From Camellia lanceoleosa (Eukaryota; Streptophyta; Magnoliopsida; Ericales; Theaceae): a stretch of 64,000 bases of DNA. Both the position numbers and the translations under genes were made by a program. Positions 27,101 through 41,052 of the stretch are shown piece by piece (position 1 is the stretch's first letter; every line of letters starts with the position of its first letter). The stretch covers positions 124,001 to 188,000 of the forward strand of contig CM045763.1 of assembly GCA_025200525.1 (NCBI GenBank). The letters are read 5' to 3'. Under the pieces are notes generated by a model. It was not told the origin of the DNA, ran no database searches, and saw nothing but the letters and a program-made list of their open reading frames with translations.

Positions 27101-30100
27101 CATGACAAATTGTAAGTAAACACCATAATTACATAGCTACCATCATACAAAAGGTACCGAATATGTACAAGAGTGTTCGAACCCAAATGCAAGAGAAATT
27201 GTAAGTAAACAACATAATTACATATCTGCCATAAGACAAGGGGGTCCGAGTAAGTGTCCGAGTGTTTGAACCCAAATGCTTGAGAAATTGTAAGTAAACA
27301 ACATTATTACATTTCGGCCACCATGCAAGAGGGTTCGAATAACTGTCCGGGTGTTCGAACCGTAATGCATGCGAAATTGTAAGTCAATACAATAATTACA
27401 TATCTGCCATTATGCAATATGGTCTGAATAAGTGTCTGAGTGTTCGAACCGTAATGCATGAGAAATTTTAATAAACACCATAATTACATATCTGCCATCA
27501 TGCAAGAGGGTCCGAATAAGTGTCCGAGTGTTCGAACCGAAATGCATGAGAATTTGTAAGTAAACACCATAATTACATATCTACCATAATACAGGAGGGT
27601 CCGAATAAGTGTCCGAGTGTTCGAACCCTAATGCTTAAGAAATAGTAAGTAAACACCATAATTACATATCTACCATCACTCAAGACGGACCGAATAACGG
27701 TCCGAGTGTTCGAACCCTAATGGATGAGAAATTGTAACTAAGCACCATAATTACATATCCGCCATTATGCAAGAGGGTCCGAATAAGTGTTCGAGTGTTC
27801 GACTCCTAATGCAAGAGAAATTGTAAGTGAACACTAAAATTCCATATCTACCATCATGCAAGAGTGTCGGAATAAGTGTCTGTGTTTTCAAACCGAAATG
27901 CGTATGAAATTGTACGTAAACAACAGAATTACATATCTTCCATCATTCAAGAGGGTCCGAATAAGTGTCCAAGTGTTCGAACCGTAATGCATGAGAAATT
28001 TTAATAAACCCCGTAATTACATATCTGCTGTTATGCAAGAGGGTCCGAATAAGTGTCCGAGTGTATGAACCCAAATGCAAGAGATATTGTACGTAAATAC
28101 AATAATTACATATCTACTATCTTGCAAGAGGGTCCGAATAAGCGTCCGACTATTTGAATCCTAGTGCAAGAGAAATTGTAAGTAAACACCATAATTACAT
28201 ATTTGCCATCATGCAAAATGGTCCGAATAAGTGTCCGGGTCCTAGAACCCACCTTCATAAGAAATTGTAAGTAAACACCATAATTAAATATCTGCCATCA
28301 TGCAAGAGGGTCCGAATAAATGTCCGAGTGTTCGAATCCAAATGCATGAGAAATTGTAAGTAAACACCATAATTTCATATCTGCCATCATGCAAGTGGTT
28401 TCAAATAAGTGTCTGAGTGCTCGAACCCTAATGCAAGAGAAATTGTAAGTAAACCCAGTAATTACATATCTGGCAGGAAGCAAGAGGGTCCGAATAAGTG
28501 TCCGAGTATTCTAACCCAAATGAATGAGAAATTGTACGTAAACACCATAATTACATATCTGCCATCATACAAAAGGGTCCGAATAAGTGTCTTAGTGTTC
28601 GAATCCTAATGCAGGAGAAATTGTAAGCAATACAATAATTACATATATGCCATCATGCAAGATGGTCCAAATTAATGTCCCAGTGTTCGTACCCAAATAC
28701 GTGAGAAATTATAAGCAAATACCATAATTACATATTTGCCGTTATGCAAAAGGGTCCGAATAAGTGTCCGACTGTTCGAACCCAAAAGCATGAGAAATTG
28801 TACGTAAATACCTTAGTTACATATCTGCCTTCACACAAGACGGTCCGAATTAGTGTCCGAGTGTTCTAACCATAGTGCATGAGAAATAGTAAGTAAATAT
28901 CACAATTACATATCTGCCATCATGCAAAAAGGTCCGAATAAGTGTCCGAGTGTTCGAACTCAAATACATTTGAAATTGTAAGAAAAAACACCATAATTAC
29001 ATATCTTGCATCATCCAAGAGGGTCCGAATAAGTGTCCGAGTGTTTGAACCCTAATGCATGAGAAATTGTAAGTAAATACTATAATTACATTTCTGCCAT
29101 CATGCAAGAGGGTCCGAATAAGTGTCCGAGTATTCGAACCCTAATGCATGAGAAATTGCAAGTAAACACTATAATTACATATCTGCCATCATGCAAGAGG
29201 GTCTGAATAAATGTCTAAGCATTCGAACTCTAATGCAAGTGAAATTGTATGTAAAAACAATAATTACATGTCTGCAATCATGCAAGAGGGTCTGAATAAG
29301 TGTCCGAGTGTTCGAATCCAAATGCATGAGAAATTTTACGTAAACACCAAAATTACATATCTGCCATCATACAAGAGGGTCTGAATAAATGTTCGAGTGT
29401 TCGAACCCAAATGCATAGGAAATTGTCAGTAAACACCATAATTACATAACTGCCATCATGCAAGGGGTCCGAATAAGTGTCCGAGTGTTCTAACCCAAAT
29501 GCATGAAAAATTGAACGTAAACACCATAATTACGTATATGCCATCATCCAAGAGGGTCCGAATAAGTGTCCGAGTGTTCGAATCCTAATGCAAGAGAAAT
29601 TATTTGGAAACACTATAATTACATATCGGTCATAATGCAAGAGGGTCCGAATAAATGTGCCAGTCCTCGAACCCTATTGCAAGAGAAATTGTGAATAAAC
29701 AGCACAATTTCATATCTACCATCATGAAAAAGGGTCCGAATAAGTGTCTGGGTGTTCGAACCTAAATGCATAAGAAATTGTAAGAAAACGCCATAATTAC
29801 ATGTTCGCCATCAAGCAAGAATGTCCGAATAAGTGTCCGAGTGTTTGAACCCAAATGCATGAGAAATTGTGAGCAAACACCATAATTACATATCTGTCTT
29901 CATTCAAGAGGGTCCGAATAAGTGTCTGAGTGTTCGAACACTAATGCAAGAGATTGTTTGCAAACACTATAATTACATATTTTCCATAAAGCAAGAGGGT
30001 CGGAATAAGTGTCGACGTGTTCGAACCCTATTACAAAAGAAATGGTGAATAAACACCATAATTTTATATCTGCGATGATGCAAGAGGGCCCGATTAAGTG

Positions 30101-31936
30101 TCCGAGTGCTCGAACCCTAACGCATGAGAAATTATAAGCAAACACTATAATTACTGATCTGCTATCATGCAAGGGGGTCCGAATAAGTGTCTGAGTGTTC
30201 GAATCGTAATACAAGAGAAATTTTATGTAAGCACAATAATTACATATCTTCCATCATGCAAGAGGGACCAAATAAGTGTCCAAGTCTTCGAAACCAAATG
30301 CGTTAGAAATTGTACGTAAACACCATAATTACATATCTGCCATCATGCAAAAGGGTCCGAATAAGTATCCGAGGGTTTGAACCTAAAAGCATGAGAAATT
30401 GTACATACACACCAAAATTACATATTTGCCATCATGCAAGGGGGTCTGAATAAGTGTCCAAGTGTTCGAACACAAATGCATGAGAAATTGTAAGTAAACA
30501 CCATACTTACATATCTGCTATCATGTAAGAGGGTCCGAATAAGTGTCCGAGTGTTCGAAACCTAACGCAAGAGAAATTGTAAGTAAACGCAATAATTACA
30601 TATATGCCATAATGCAAGAGGGTCCGAATAAGGGTCCAAGTGTTCGAACGCTAATGCAAAAGAAATTGTAAGTAAACACCATAGTTACATATCTGGCATC
30701 ATGCAAGAAGATTCAAATAAGTGTCTGAGTGTTCGAACCCAAATGCAAGAGAAATTGTAAGTAAACCTGAGAATTACATATCTGCCATCATGCAAGAGAG
30801 TCCCAACAAGTGTCCGAGTGTTCGTACCCAAATGCATGACAAATTGTAAGTAAACACTCTAATTACATGTCTTCCATCATGCAAGAGGGTCCAAATATGT
30901 GTCCGAGGGTTCGAACCTTAATGCACGAGAAATAGTAAGTAACACCCCAATTACATATCTGTCATTATGCAAGCCGGTCCGAATTATTGTCCAAGTGTTC
31001 AAACCCAAATGCGTGAGAAATTGTACGTAAACACCATAATTACATATCTGCCATCATGCAAGAGGGTCCGAATAAGTGTCCGAGTGTGCAACTCCTAATG
31101 CAAGAGATATTCTTTGTGAACACTATAATTACACATCTGTCATCTTGCAAGAGGGTCCGAATAAGTGTCCAAGTCTTCGAACTTTATTGCAAGAGAAATT
31201 GTGAATAAATACCATAATTTCATATCTACCATCATGCAAAAGGGTCCGAATAAATGTCTGAATATTCGAACCTAAATGGATGATAAATTGTAATTAAACA
31301 CCATAATTACATATCTGCCATAAAGAAAGAGTGTCTGAAGAAGTGTCCGAGTGTTTGAACCCAAATGAATGAGAAATATTTTGTAAACACCATAATTACA
31401 TATCTGCCATCATTCAAGAGGGCCCGAATAAGTGTCTGAGCGTTCGAACCCCAATGCAAGAGAAATTGTTTGTAAACACAATAATTACATATCTGCCACG
31501 ATGTAAGGGGGTCCGAATAAGTATCCAAGTGTTCCACCCCTATTGCAAGAGAAATTGTGAATAAACACCATAATTTCGTATCTACCATCATGCAAGAGAG
31601 GCCAAATATGTTTTGGAGTGTTCAAACCCTAACGCATGAGAAATTGTAAGTAAACCCTATAATTACATATCTACCATCATGCAAGAGGGTCCGAATAAGT
31701 GTCCGAGTGTTCGAACCATAATAAAAGAGAAATTGTATGTAAACACAATAATTACATAACTTCCATCATGAAAGAGGGTCCAAATAAGTGTCCGCGTGTT
31801 CGAACCCAAATGCATGAGAAATTGTAAGTAAAGACCATAATTACATATCTGCCATCATAGAAGAGGGTCCAAATAAGTGTCTGAGTGTTTCAATCCAAAT
31901 GCATTAGAAATTATCAGTAAACACCATAATTACATA

Positions 31937-32650
31937 TCTGCCATCGTGCATGAGGGTCAGAATAACTATCCGTGTGTTCAAACCCAAATGCATGAGAAAT
32001 TATAAGTAAACAGCATAATTACATATCTGCCATCATTCAAGAGGGTCCGAATAAGTGTCCGAGTGTTCGAACCCTAATGCAAGAGAAATCATTTGTAAAC
32101 ACTATAATTACATATCAGCCATATTGAGGGAGGATCCGAATAAGTGTCTGCGTGTTCGAACCCTATTGCAAGAGAAATGGTGAATAAACACCATAATTTC
32201 ATATTTGCCGTCATGCAAGAGGGTCCGAAAAAGTGTTCGAGTATTCGAACCCAAACGCGTGAGAAATTGTAAGAAAACACTATAATTACATATCTGCCAT
32301 CGTGCATGAGGGTCCAAATAACTGTCCGTGTGCTCAAACCCAAATGCATGAGAAATTATAAGTGAACACCATAATTACATATCTGCCATCATTCAAGAGG
32401 GTCCAAATAAGTGCCCGAGTGTTCGAACCCTAATGCAAGAGAAATCGTTTGTAAATACTATAATTACATATCTGCCATATTGAGTGAGGATCCGAATAAG
32501 TGTCTACGTCTTCGAACCCTATTGCAAGAGAAATGGTGAATAAACACCATAATTTCATATTTGCCATCATGCAAGAGGGTTCGAAGAAGTGTTCGAATTT
32601 TCGAACCCTAACGCATGAGAAATTGTAAGAAAACACTATAATTACATATC
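31937..32650. repeat. Four-monomer higher-order duplication, 356-bp period
   Basis: The unusual string CCATCGTGCATGAGGGTC occurs at about 31941 and again at about 32297, a spacing of 356 bp, exactly four 89-bp monomers. The following three monomers also match in order, including the rare CATATTGAG(G/T)GAGGATCC junction. The copies differ by scattered substitutions, so this duplication is older than the 800-bp one at 38845. Confidence 0.75.
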
Positions 32651-35600
32651 TGTCATCATGCAAGAAGATCAGAATAAGTGTCTGAGTGTTCGAATCGTAT
32701 TACAAGAGAAATTTTATGCAAACACAATAATTACATATCTTCTGTTTTTGAAGAAGGTCCAAATAAGTGTCCGAGTATTCGAACCCAAATGCGTAAGAAA
32801 TTGTACGTAAACACCATAATTACGTATCTGCTATCATGCAAAAGGGTCCAAATAAGTGTCTGAGGGTTTGAACTTAAAAGCATGAGAAATTGCACATAAA
32901 CACCATAATTACATATCTGCCATCATGCAAGAATGTCTGAATAAGTTTCCAAGTCTTCGAACCCAAATGCATGACAAATTGTAAGTAAATACCATAATTA
33001 CATATCTGGTATCATATAAGAGTGTCCAAATAAGTGTCCGAGTGTTCGAACCCTAATGCAAGAGAAATAATTTGTAAACACTATAATTACATATCTGCCA
33101 TCATCCAAGAGGGTCCAAATAAGTGTCTGAGTGTTCGAACCCTATTGCAAGAGAAATTAAGAATAAACACCATAATTTCATATCTACCATCGCACAAGGG
33201 GGGCCGAATATGTGTCCGAGTTTTCGAACCATAACGCATGAGAAATTGTAGGTAACACTATAATTACATATCTGCCATCATGCAATAAGGTCTGAATAAG
33301 TGTCCGAGTGTTCGAACCATAATACAAGAAAAATTGTATGTAAACACAATAATTACATATCGTCCATCGTGCAAGAGGGTCCAAATAACTGGCCGGGTGT
33401 TCGAACCCAAATGCGTGAGAAATTGTAAGTAACACCATAATTACATATCTGTCATCATGGAAGAGGGTCCGAATAAGTGTCCGAATAAGTGAATCCATAT
33501 GCATGAGAAATTATCATTAAACACAATAATTACATATATGCCATCATGCAAGAGGGTCTGAATAAGTGTCTGAGTGTTCGAATCCTAATGCAAGAAAAAT
33601 TATAAGTAAACACCATAGTTACATATCTGCCATCTAGCAAGATGATGAATATAAGTGTCTGACTGTTCGAACCGTAATGCAAGAGAAATTGTAAGTAAAC
33701 ACAATAATTACATATCTGCCATCATGCAAGAGAGTCCCAATAATTGTCCGAGTGTTCGTACTTAAATGCATGAGAAATTGTAAGTAAACACAATAATTAC
33801 AAGTCTTCCATCGTGCAAGAGGATCCGAATAAGTGTCCGAGGGTTCGAACCCTAATGCATAAGAAATTGTAAGTGACACCACAATTACCTATATGTCATC
33901 GTGCAAGACAATCCGAATTAGTGTCTGAGTGTTCAAACCCAAATGCGTGAGAAATTGTACGTAAACACCATAATTACATATCTGCCGTCACGTAAGGTGG
34001 TTCGAATAAATGTCCGAGTGTTCGAATCCTAATGCAAGAGAAATTGTTTGTAAACAGTATAATTACATATCTGTTATCATGCAAGAGTATCCGAATAAGT
34101 GTCCGAGTGTTCGAACCCTATTGCAAGAGAAATTGTGAATAAACAGCATAACTTCATATCTACCATCATGCAAGAGGGTCCGAATAAGTGTCCAAGTGTT
34201 CGAACCTAAATGCATGAGAAATTGTACGTAAACAACATAATTACATGTTTGCCATCAAGCAAGAATGTTCGAATAAATGTCCGAGAGTATGAACCCAAAT
34301 GCATGAGAAATTGTAAGTTAACACTATAATTACATATCTACCATCATTCAAGAGGGTCCGAATAAGTGTCCGAGTGTTCAAACCCTAATGCAAGACAAAT
34401 TGTTTGTAAACACTATAATTACATATTTGCCATCATACAAAAGGGTCCGAATAAGTGTCCGAGTGTTCGAACCCGATTGCAAGAGAAATTGTGAATAAAC
34501 ACCATAATTTCATATTTACCATCATGCAAGAGGGTACGAATAAGTGTCCGAATGTTCGAACCCTAATGCATAAGAAATTGTAAGTAAACACTATAATTAC
34601 ATATCTGCCATCATTCAAAAGGGTCTGAATAAGTGTCTGAGTATTCGAACAGTAATACAAGAGAAATTATATGTAAACACAATAATTAGATATCTGTCAT
34701 CATGCAAAAACGTCCAAAATAGTGTCCGAGTGTTCGAATCCAAATGCGTGAGAAATTGTACGTAAACAACATAATTACATATTTATCATCAGGCAAGAGC
34801 GTCCGAATAATTGTTCGAGTGTTTGAACCCAAATGCATGAGAAATTTTGAATAAACACCATAATTACATATCTGCCATCATGTAAGAGGGTCCGAATAAG
34901 TGTCCGAGTGTTCAAACCAAAATACATGAGAAATTGTAAGTAAACACTATAATTACATATCTGCCATCATGCAAGGGGGTCTGAATAAGTGTCCGAGTGT
35001 TCAAACCCAAATGCATGAGAAATTATCAGTAAACAACATAATTACATAACTGGCATCATGCAAGAGGGTCCGAATAAGTGTCCGAGTGTTCTAACCAAAA
35101 TGCGTGAGAAATTGTACGCAAACACCATAATTACGGATATGCCACCATGCAAGAGGGTCCGAATAAGTGTCCGACTGTTCGAATCCTAACGCAAGAGAAA
35201 TTGTTTGTAAACACTATAATTACATATCGGTCATCATGCAGAAGGGTCCGAATAAGTGTCCCTGTGATCGAACCCTCTTGCAAGAAAAATTGTGAATAAA
35301 CACCAAAATTTCATATCTACCATCATGCAAGACAGTCCGAATAAATGTCCAAGTGTTCAAACGTAAATGCATGAGAAATTGTAAGTAAACGTCACAATTA
35401 CATATCTGCCATCAAGCAAGAATGTCCGAGTGTTTGAATCCAAATGCATGAGAAATTGTAAGTAAACACCATAATTACATATCTGCCTTCATTCAAGAGG
35501 ATCCGAGTAAGTGTCTGAGTATTCGAACCCTAATGCAAGAGAAATTATTTGTAAATACTATAATTACATATCTACCATCATGCAAGAGGGTCCGAATATG

Positions 35601-38600
35601 TATCTGCGTGTTCGAACCCTATTGCAAGAGAAATGGTAAATAAACACCATAATTTCATATTTGCCGTTATGCAAGAGGGCCTGAATAAGTGTCCGAGTGT
35701 TCGAACCCTAACGCATGAGAAATTGTAAGCAAACACTATAATTACATATCTGCCATCATTTAAAAGGATCCGAATAAGTGTCCGAGTGTTCGGACCGTAA
35801 TACAAGAGAAATTTTATGTAAACACAATAATTACATATCTTCCATCATGTAAGAGTGTCGAAATAAGTGTTCGAGTGTTCGTACCCAAATGCGTAAGAAA
35901 TTGTACGTAAACACCATAATTGCATATCTGCCATCATGCAAAAGGATCCGAATAAGTGTCCGAGTGTTCGAACCCAAATGCATGAGAAACTGTAAGTAAA
36001 CACCGTAATTACATATCTACTATCATGCAAGAGGGTCCGAAAAAGTGTCCGATTGTTCGAACCCTAATGCAAGAAAAATTGTAAGTAACACAATAATTAC
36101 ATATATGCCATCATGCAAGAGGGTCCGAATACGTGTCCGAGTGTTCGAACCCTAATACAAGAGAAATTGTATGTAAACACCATAGTTACATATCTGTCAT
36201 CATGCAAAAGGATCCGAATAAGGGTCCGAGTATTCGAACACTAATGCAAGAGAAATTGCAAGTAAACTCGATAATTGCATATCTGACATCATGCAAGAGA
36301 GTCCTGATAAGTGTCCGAGTGTTCGTACCCAAATGCATGAGAAATTGTAAGTAAACTCTCTAATTACATGTCTGCCATCATGCAAGAGCATCCGAATATG
36401 TGTCCGAGGGTTCGAACCTTAATGCATGAAAAATTGTAAGTAAACACTATAATTACGTATTTGCCATCATTCAAGAGGGTCCGAGTGCTCAAACCCAAAT
36501 GCGTGAGAAATTGTACGTAAACACCATAATTACATATTGGCCATCATGCAAAAGGGTCCGAATAAGTGTCCGAGTGTTCGAATCCTAATGTAAGAGAAAT
36601 TGTTTGTAAACACTATAATTTCATATCTGCCATCATGCAAGAGGGTCGAAAAAAGTGTCCAAGTGTTCGAACTCTATTGCAAGAGAAATTGTGAATAAAC
36701 ACCATAATTTCATATCTACCATCATGCAAAAGAATCCGAATAAGTGTCCGAGTATTCGAACCTAAATGCATCAGAAATTGTAAGTAAACACCATAATTAC
36801 ATATCTACCATCAAGAAAGAGTGTCCGAATAAGTGTCCAAGTGTTTGAACCCAAATGCATGAGAAATATAAAGTAAACACCATAATTACATATCTGCCAT
36901 CATTCAAGAGGGTCCGAATAAGTGTCCGAGTGTTCGAACCCAAATGTAAGAGAAATTGTTTGTAAACACTATAATTACATATCTACCATCTTGCAAGAGG
37001 GCCCGAATATGTGTCCGAGTGTTCGAACCCTATGGCAAAAGAAATTGTGAATAAACACCATAATTTCATATCTACCATCATGCAAGAGGGGCCAAATATG
37101 TCTCCGAGTATTCAAACCCTAATGCATGAGAAATTGTAAGTAAACATTATAATTACATATCTGTCATCATGCAAGATGGTCTGAATAAGTGTTCAAGAGT
37201 TCAAACCGTAATACAAGAGAAATTGTATATAAACACAATAATCACATATCTTTCATCATGCAAGAGGGTCCAAATAAGTGTTCGGATGTTCGAACCCAAA
37301 TGCGTGAGAAATTGTACGTAAACAGCATAATTACTTATCTGCCGTCATGGAAGAGGGTCCAAATAAGTGTCCGAGTGTTTGAATCCAAATACGTGAGAAA
37401 TTGTCAGTAAACACCATAATTACATATCTGTCATCATGCAAAAGAGTCCGAATAAGTGTTCGTGTGTTCGAACCCAAATGCATGAGAATTTATAAGTAAA
37501 CACCGTAATTACATATCTGCCAACATGCAAGAGGGTCCGAATAAGTGTCCGAGTGTTCGAACCCTAATACAAGAGAAATTGTAAGTAAACACAATAATTA
37601 CATATATGTCATTATGCAAGAGGGTCCGAATAAGTGTCCGAGTGTTCGAACCCTAATGCAGGAGAAATTGTAAGTAAACACGATAGTTACATATCTGCCA
37701 TCATGCAAAAGGATCCGAATAAGTGTCCGAGCGTTCTAGCCCTAATGCAAGAGAAATTGTAAGTAATACAATAATTACATATCTACCATCATGCAAGCGA
37801 GTCCCAACAAGTGTTCGAGTGTTCGTACTTAAATGCATGAGAAATGGTAAGTAAACACAATAATTACATGTCTTCCATCATGCAAGAGTGTCCGAATATA
37901 TGTCCAAGGGTTGGAACCCTAATGCATGAGAAATTGTAAGTGACACCATAATTACTTATCTGCCATTGTGCAATATGGCTTGAATTAGTGTCCATGTGTT
38001 CAAACCCAAATGCGTGAGAAATTATACGTAAACACCATAATTACATATCTGCCATCTTACAAGTGGGTCCAAATAAATGTCTGAGTGTTTGAATCCTAAT
38101 GCAAGAGAAATTGTTTGAAACACAATAATTGCATATCTGTCATCATGCAAGAGGGTCTGAATAAGTATCCGAGTGTTCAAACCCTATTGTAAGAGAAATT
38201 GTGAATAAACACCATAACTTCATATCTACCATCATGCAAGAGGGTTCGAATAAGTGTCCGAGTGTTCGAACCTACATGCATGAGAAATTGTAAGTAAACA
38301 ACATAATTAAATATCTGCCATCAAGCAAGAGTGTCCAAATAAATGTCCAAGTGTTTGAACACAAATGTATGAGAAATTATAAGTAAACACTATAATTACA
38401 TATCTACCATCATTCAAGAGGGTCCGAATATGTGTCCGAGTATTCGAACCCTAATGCATGAGAAATTGTTTGTAATTTCTGTAATTACATATCTGCTATC
38501 ATGCAAGAGGGTCCGAATAAGTGTCAAAGTGTTCAAACCCTATTGCAAGAGAAATTGTAAATAAACATCATAATTTCATATTTACCATCATGCAAGAGGG

Positions 38601-38844
38601 TCCGAATAAGTGTCCGAGTGTTCAAACCCTAATACATGAGAAATTGTAAGTACACACTATAATTACATATCTGCTATCATTCAAGAGGGTCCGAATAAGT
38701 GTTCAAGTGTTCGAACAGTAATACAAGAGAAATTATATGTAAACACAATAATTTGATATCTGCCATCATGCAAAAGGGTCCAAAAAAGTGTCCGAGTGTT
38801 CGAACCCAAATGCGTGAGAAATTGTATATAAATACCATAATTAC

Positions 38845-40390
38845 ATATCTGCCATCATGCAAGAGGGTCCGAATAAGTGTCTGAGTGTTTGAACCCAAAT
38901 GCCTTAGAAATTGTGAATAAACACCATAATTACATATCTGCCATCATGCAAGAGGGTCTGAATAAGTGTCCGAGTGTTCGAACCCTAATGCGAGAAAAAT
39001 TGTAAGTAAAAACCATAATTACATATCTGCCATAACGCAAGAGGGTCCCAATAAGTGTCCGAGTGTTTGAACCCTAATGTAAGAGACATTGTAAGTAAAC
39101 ACAATAATTATATATCTGCCATCATGTAAGAGGATCCAAATAAGTGTCCGAGTATTCGTTCCCAAATGCATGAGAAATTGTAAGTAAACACCATAATTAC
39201 ATATTTTCCATTATGCAAGAGGTTCCGAATAAGTGTCTGAGTGTTCGAACCCAAAAGCATGAGAAATTGTACGAAAACACCATAATTACATATCTGCCAT
39301 CATGCAAGAGGGTCCGAATAAGTGTCCGAGTGTTCAAACCCAAATGCGTGAGAAATTGTACGTAAACACCATAATTACATATCTGCCATCATGCAAGAGG
39401 GTCAGAATAAGAGTCCGAGTGTTCGAAAACTATTGCTGAGAAATTGTAAGTAAACACCATAATTACATATCTGTCATCATCCAAGAGTGTCCGAATAAGT
39501 GTCCGAGTGTTCGAACCCAAATTCATGAGAAATTGTAAGTAAACACCATAATTAAATATCTTCCATCATGCAAGAGGGTTCGAATAACTGTCCGAGTGTT
39601 CGAACCCAAATGCATGAGAAATTGCAAGTAAACACCATAATTACATATCTGCCATCATGCAAGAGGGTCCGAATAAGTGTCTGAGTGTTCGAACCCAAAT
39701 GCCTTAGAAATTGTGAATAAACACCATAATTACATATCTGCCATCATGCAAGAGGGTCTGAATAAGTGTCCGAGTGTTCGAACCCTAATGCGAGAGAAAT
39801 TGTAAGTAAAAACCATAATTACATATCTGCCATAACGCAAGAGGGTCCCAATAAGTGTCCGAGTGTTTGAACCCTAATGTAAGAGACATTGTAAGTAAAC
39901 ACAATAATTATATATTTGCCATCATGTAAGAGGATCCAAATAAGTGTCCGAGTATTCGTTCCCAAATGCATGAGAAATTGTAAGTAAACACCATAATTAC
40001 ATATTTTCCATTATGCAAGAGGTTCCGAATAAGTGTCTGAGTGTTCGAACCCAAAAGCATGAGAAATTGTACGAAAACACCATAATTACATATCTGCCAT
40101 CATGCAAGAGGATCCGAATAAGTGTCCGAGTGTTCAAACCCAAATGCGTGAGAAATTGTACGTAAACACCATAATTACATATCTGCCATCATGCAAGAGG
40201 GTCAGAATAAGAGTCCGAGTGTTCGAAAACTATTGCTGAGAAATTGTAAGTAAACACCATAATTACATATCTGTCATCATGCAAGAGTGTCCGAATAAGT
40301 GTCCGAGTGTTCGAACCCAAATTCATGAGAAATTGTAAGTAAACACCATAATTAAATATCTTCCATCATGCAAGAGGGTTCGATTAACTG
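38845..40390. repeat. Nine-monomer higher-order duplication, 800-bp period, about 1% divergent
   Basis: Positions 38845-39644 and 39645-40390 are near-identical. Landmarks such as AAATGCCTTAGAAATTGTG, the GTTCGTTCCC variant and CGAAAACTATTGCTGAG occur in the same order 800 bp apart, with only a handful of substitutions. The second copy is cut short at 40390, where the viral element begins. Confidence 0.85.
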
Positions 40391-40435
40391 TCCGCTCCGC
40401 GCCCAGATCTGCGGTCAGGATTAAAAGTCGAAAAA

Positions 40436-40487
40436 GGCAAGCGCAAGCGGGAAATTTAAAATAAACAGTGGCAAGCGCAAGCGGGAA
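40436..40487 (+). repeat. Direct repeat in the V-gene leader
   Basis: GGCAAGCGCAAGCGGGAA occurs at 40436-40453 and again at 40470-40487 (offset 34), just upstream of the V-gene TATA box. One unit recurs inverted at about 41100-41117 and both recur near 43743-43794. Position suggests a promoter or replication-control element; function is not known to me. Confidence 0.7.
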
Positions 40488-40489
40488 TT

Positions 40490-40496
40490 TATATAA
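40490..40496 (+). promoter_or_regulatory. TATA box of the virion-sense V gene
   Basis: TATATAA, 35 nt before the ATG at 40531. This spacing makes 40531 a better start than the in-frame ATG at 40507, which lies only 10 nt past the box. Repeated in the right copy near 43798-43804. Confidence 0.6.
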
Positions 40497-40530
40497 GGCA
40501 AAATAATTGGTGGTTTTTCATTATTTTGCA

Positions 40531-40974
40531 ATGGAGCCGTCCGATCTAGGTCAATTTAGGCGGTTGATTTCAAAATACGAGCCGGATTGTTTACTGCTGC
40601 ACTGGTCCTTGTTGGTCGTCGGCGAAAACAACGCCGAAAATTTAATCCGGCTCATCAACGCCTTACAACGGCAAGAAGATGCACTATTCGCCGGTCTGAA
40701 AGCGGTTTCCAGATTAGGAACCCAGGCGACGGCTTCATCCATGCAGACTATGGATCATAGTGCAGATTCACATATCGCCACGATATCCGCAACATTACTG
40801 CCGCCGGAAAATCACTGTGTGTTTCGATTGCATGTGTGGATCATAAAAAAAAATTGTAACTTATTATTTTGTAACAGTTTTATCCGCAATAAAATTTGGG
40901 CCTTCTCTTTAGTGTCCACTTCTTTCATAGAGCAATGTAATGGGCCTATGTTTAATGGGCCTAGTCGCTTCTAG
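40531..40974 (+). pseudogene. V2-like virion-sense protein, left copy (C-terminus out of frame)
   Basis: The first ~63 residues (beginning MEPSDLGQF) occupy the V2/pre-coat position immediately downstream of the origin and leader. They include an ENLIRLINALQRQ helix comparable in place to the conserved helix of geminivirus V2 proteins. V2 proteins act as silencing suppressors and movement factors; that role here is inferred from position only. After about residue 83 this copy departs from the inverted right copy (42970-43343) through several small indels, and it reads past the shared stop and the AATAAA at 40888 into the non-coding GGGCC-rich region. In the right copy the frame instead ends after a Cys/His-rich tail shortly before the poly(A) signal, giving about the usual V2 length. 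All left/right differences fall at CTG/CAG or CG sites, so the frameshift may not be real. Alternatively this is an unrelated small virion-sense gene. Confidence 0.6.
40888..40893 (+). terminator. Poly(A) signal of the V gene
   Basis: AATAAA about 30 nt after the TAA (40857-40859) that closes the V frame in the right copy. Its inverted partner is TTTATT at 43161-43166. Confidence 0.5.
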
Positions 40975-41052
40975 ATGGGCCTATGTCTAATGGGCTACTG
41001 TGCCATAAAATTGGGCCTATTTTAATTGTTCCTGATAATCATTAAATGGGCC
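40897..41052. promoter_or_regulatory. Cluster of seven TGGGCC/TGGGCT motifs
   Basis: TGGGCC or TGGGCT begins at 40897, 40941, 40956, 40976, 40991, 41012 and 41047, all in the same orientation. It lies between the V-gene poly(A) signal and the facing end of C3. The cluster is present again inverted at 43000-43155. TGGGCY is the 'site II' element bound by TCP transcription factors in plant promoters. Its use here is inference. Confidence 0.6.

Larger units (their letters stand above)
21189..40390. repeat. 89-bp satellite array, block 2 (about 216 monomers)
   Basis: Same monomer family and orientation as block 1. From about 26 kb to 39 kb a variant with CCTATTGCAAGAGAAATT followed by GTGAATAAACACCATAATTT recurs often (for example near 29670, 31190, 32160, 32520, 34120, 34475, 36680 and 38190), pointing to local higher-order units. 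Clear recent duplications are listed separately. No gene is present; recurring 60-106-codon frames are repeat by-products. Confidence 0.95.

Noticed and set aside
40551..40742. 63-codon minus-strand frame opposite the V gene
   Set aside because: Shadow frame without promoter or family resemblance.
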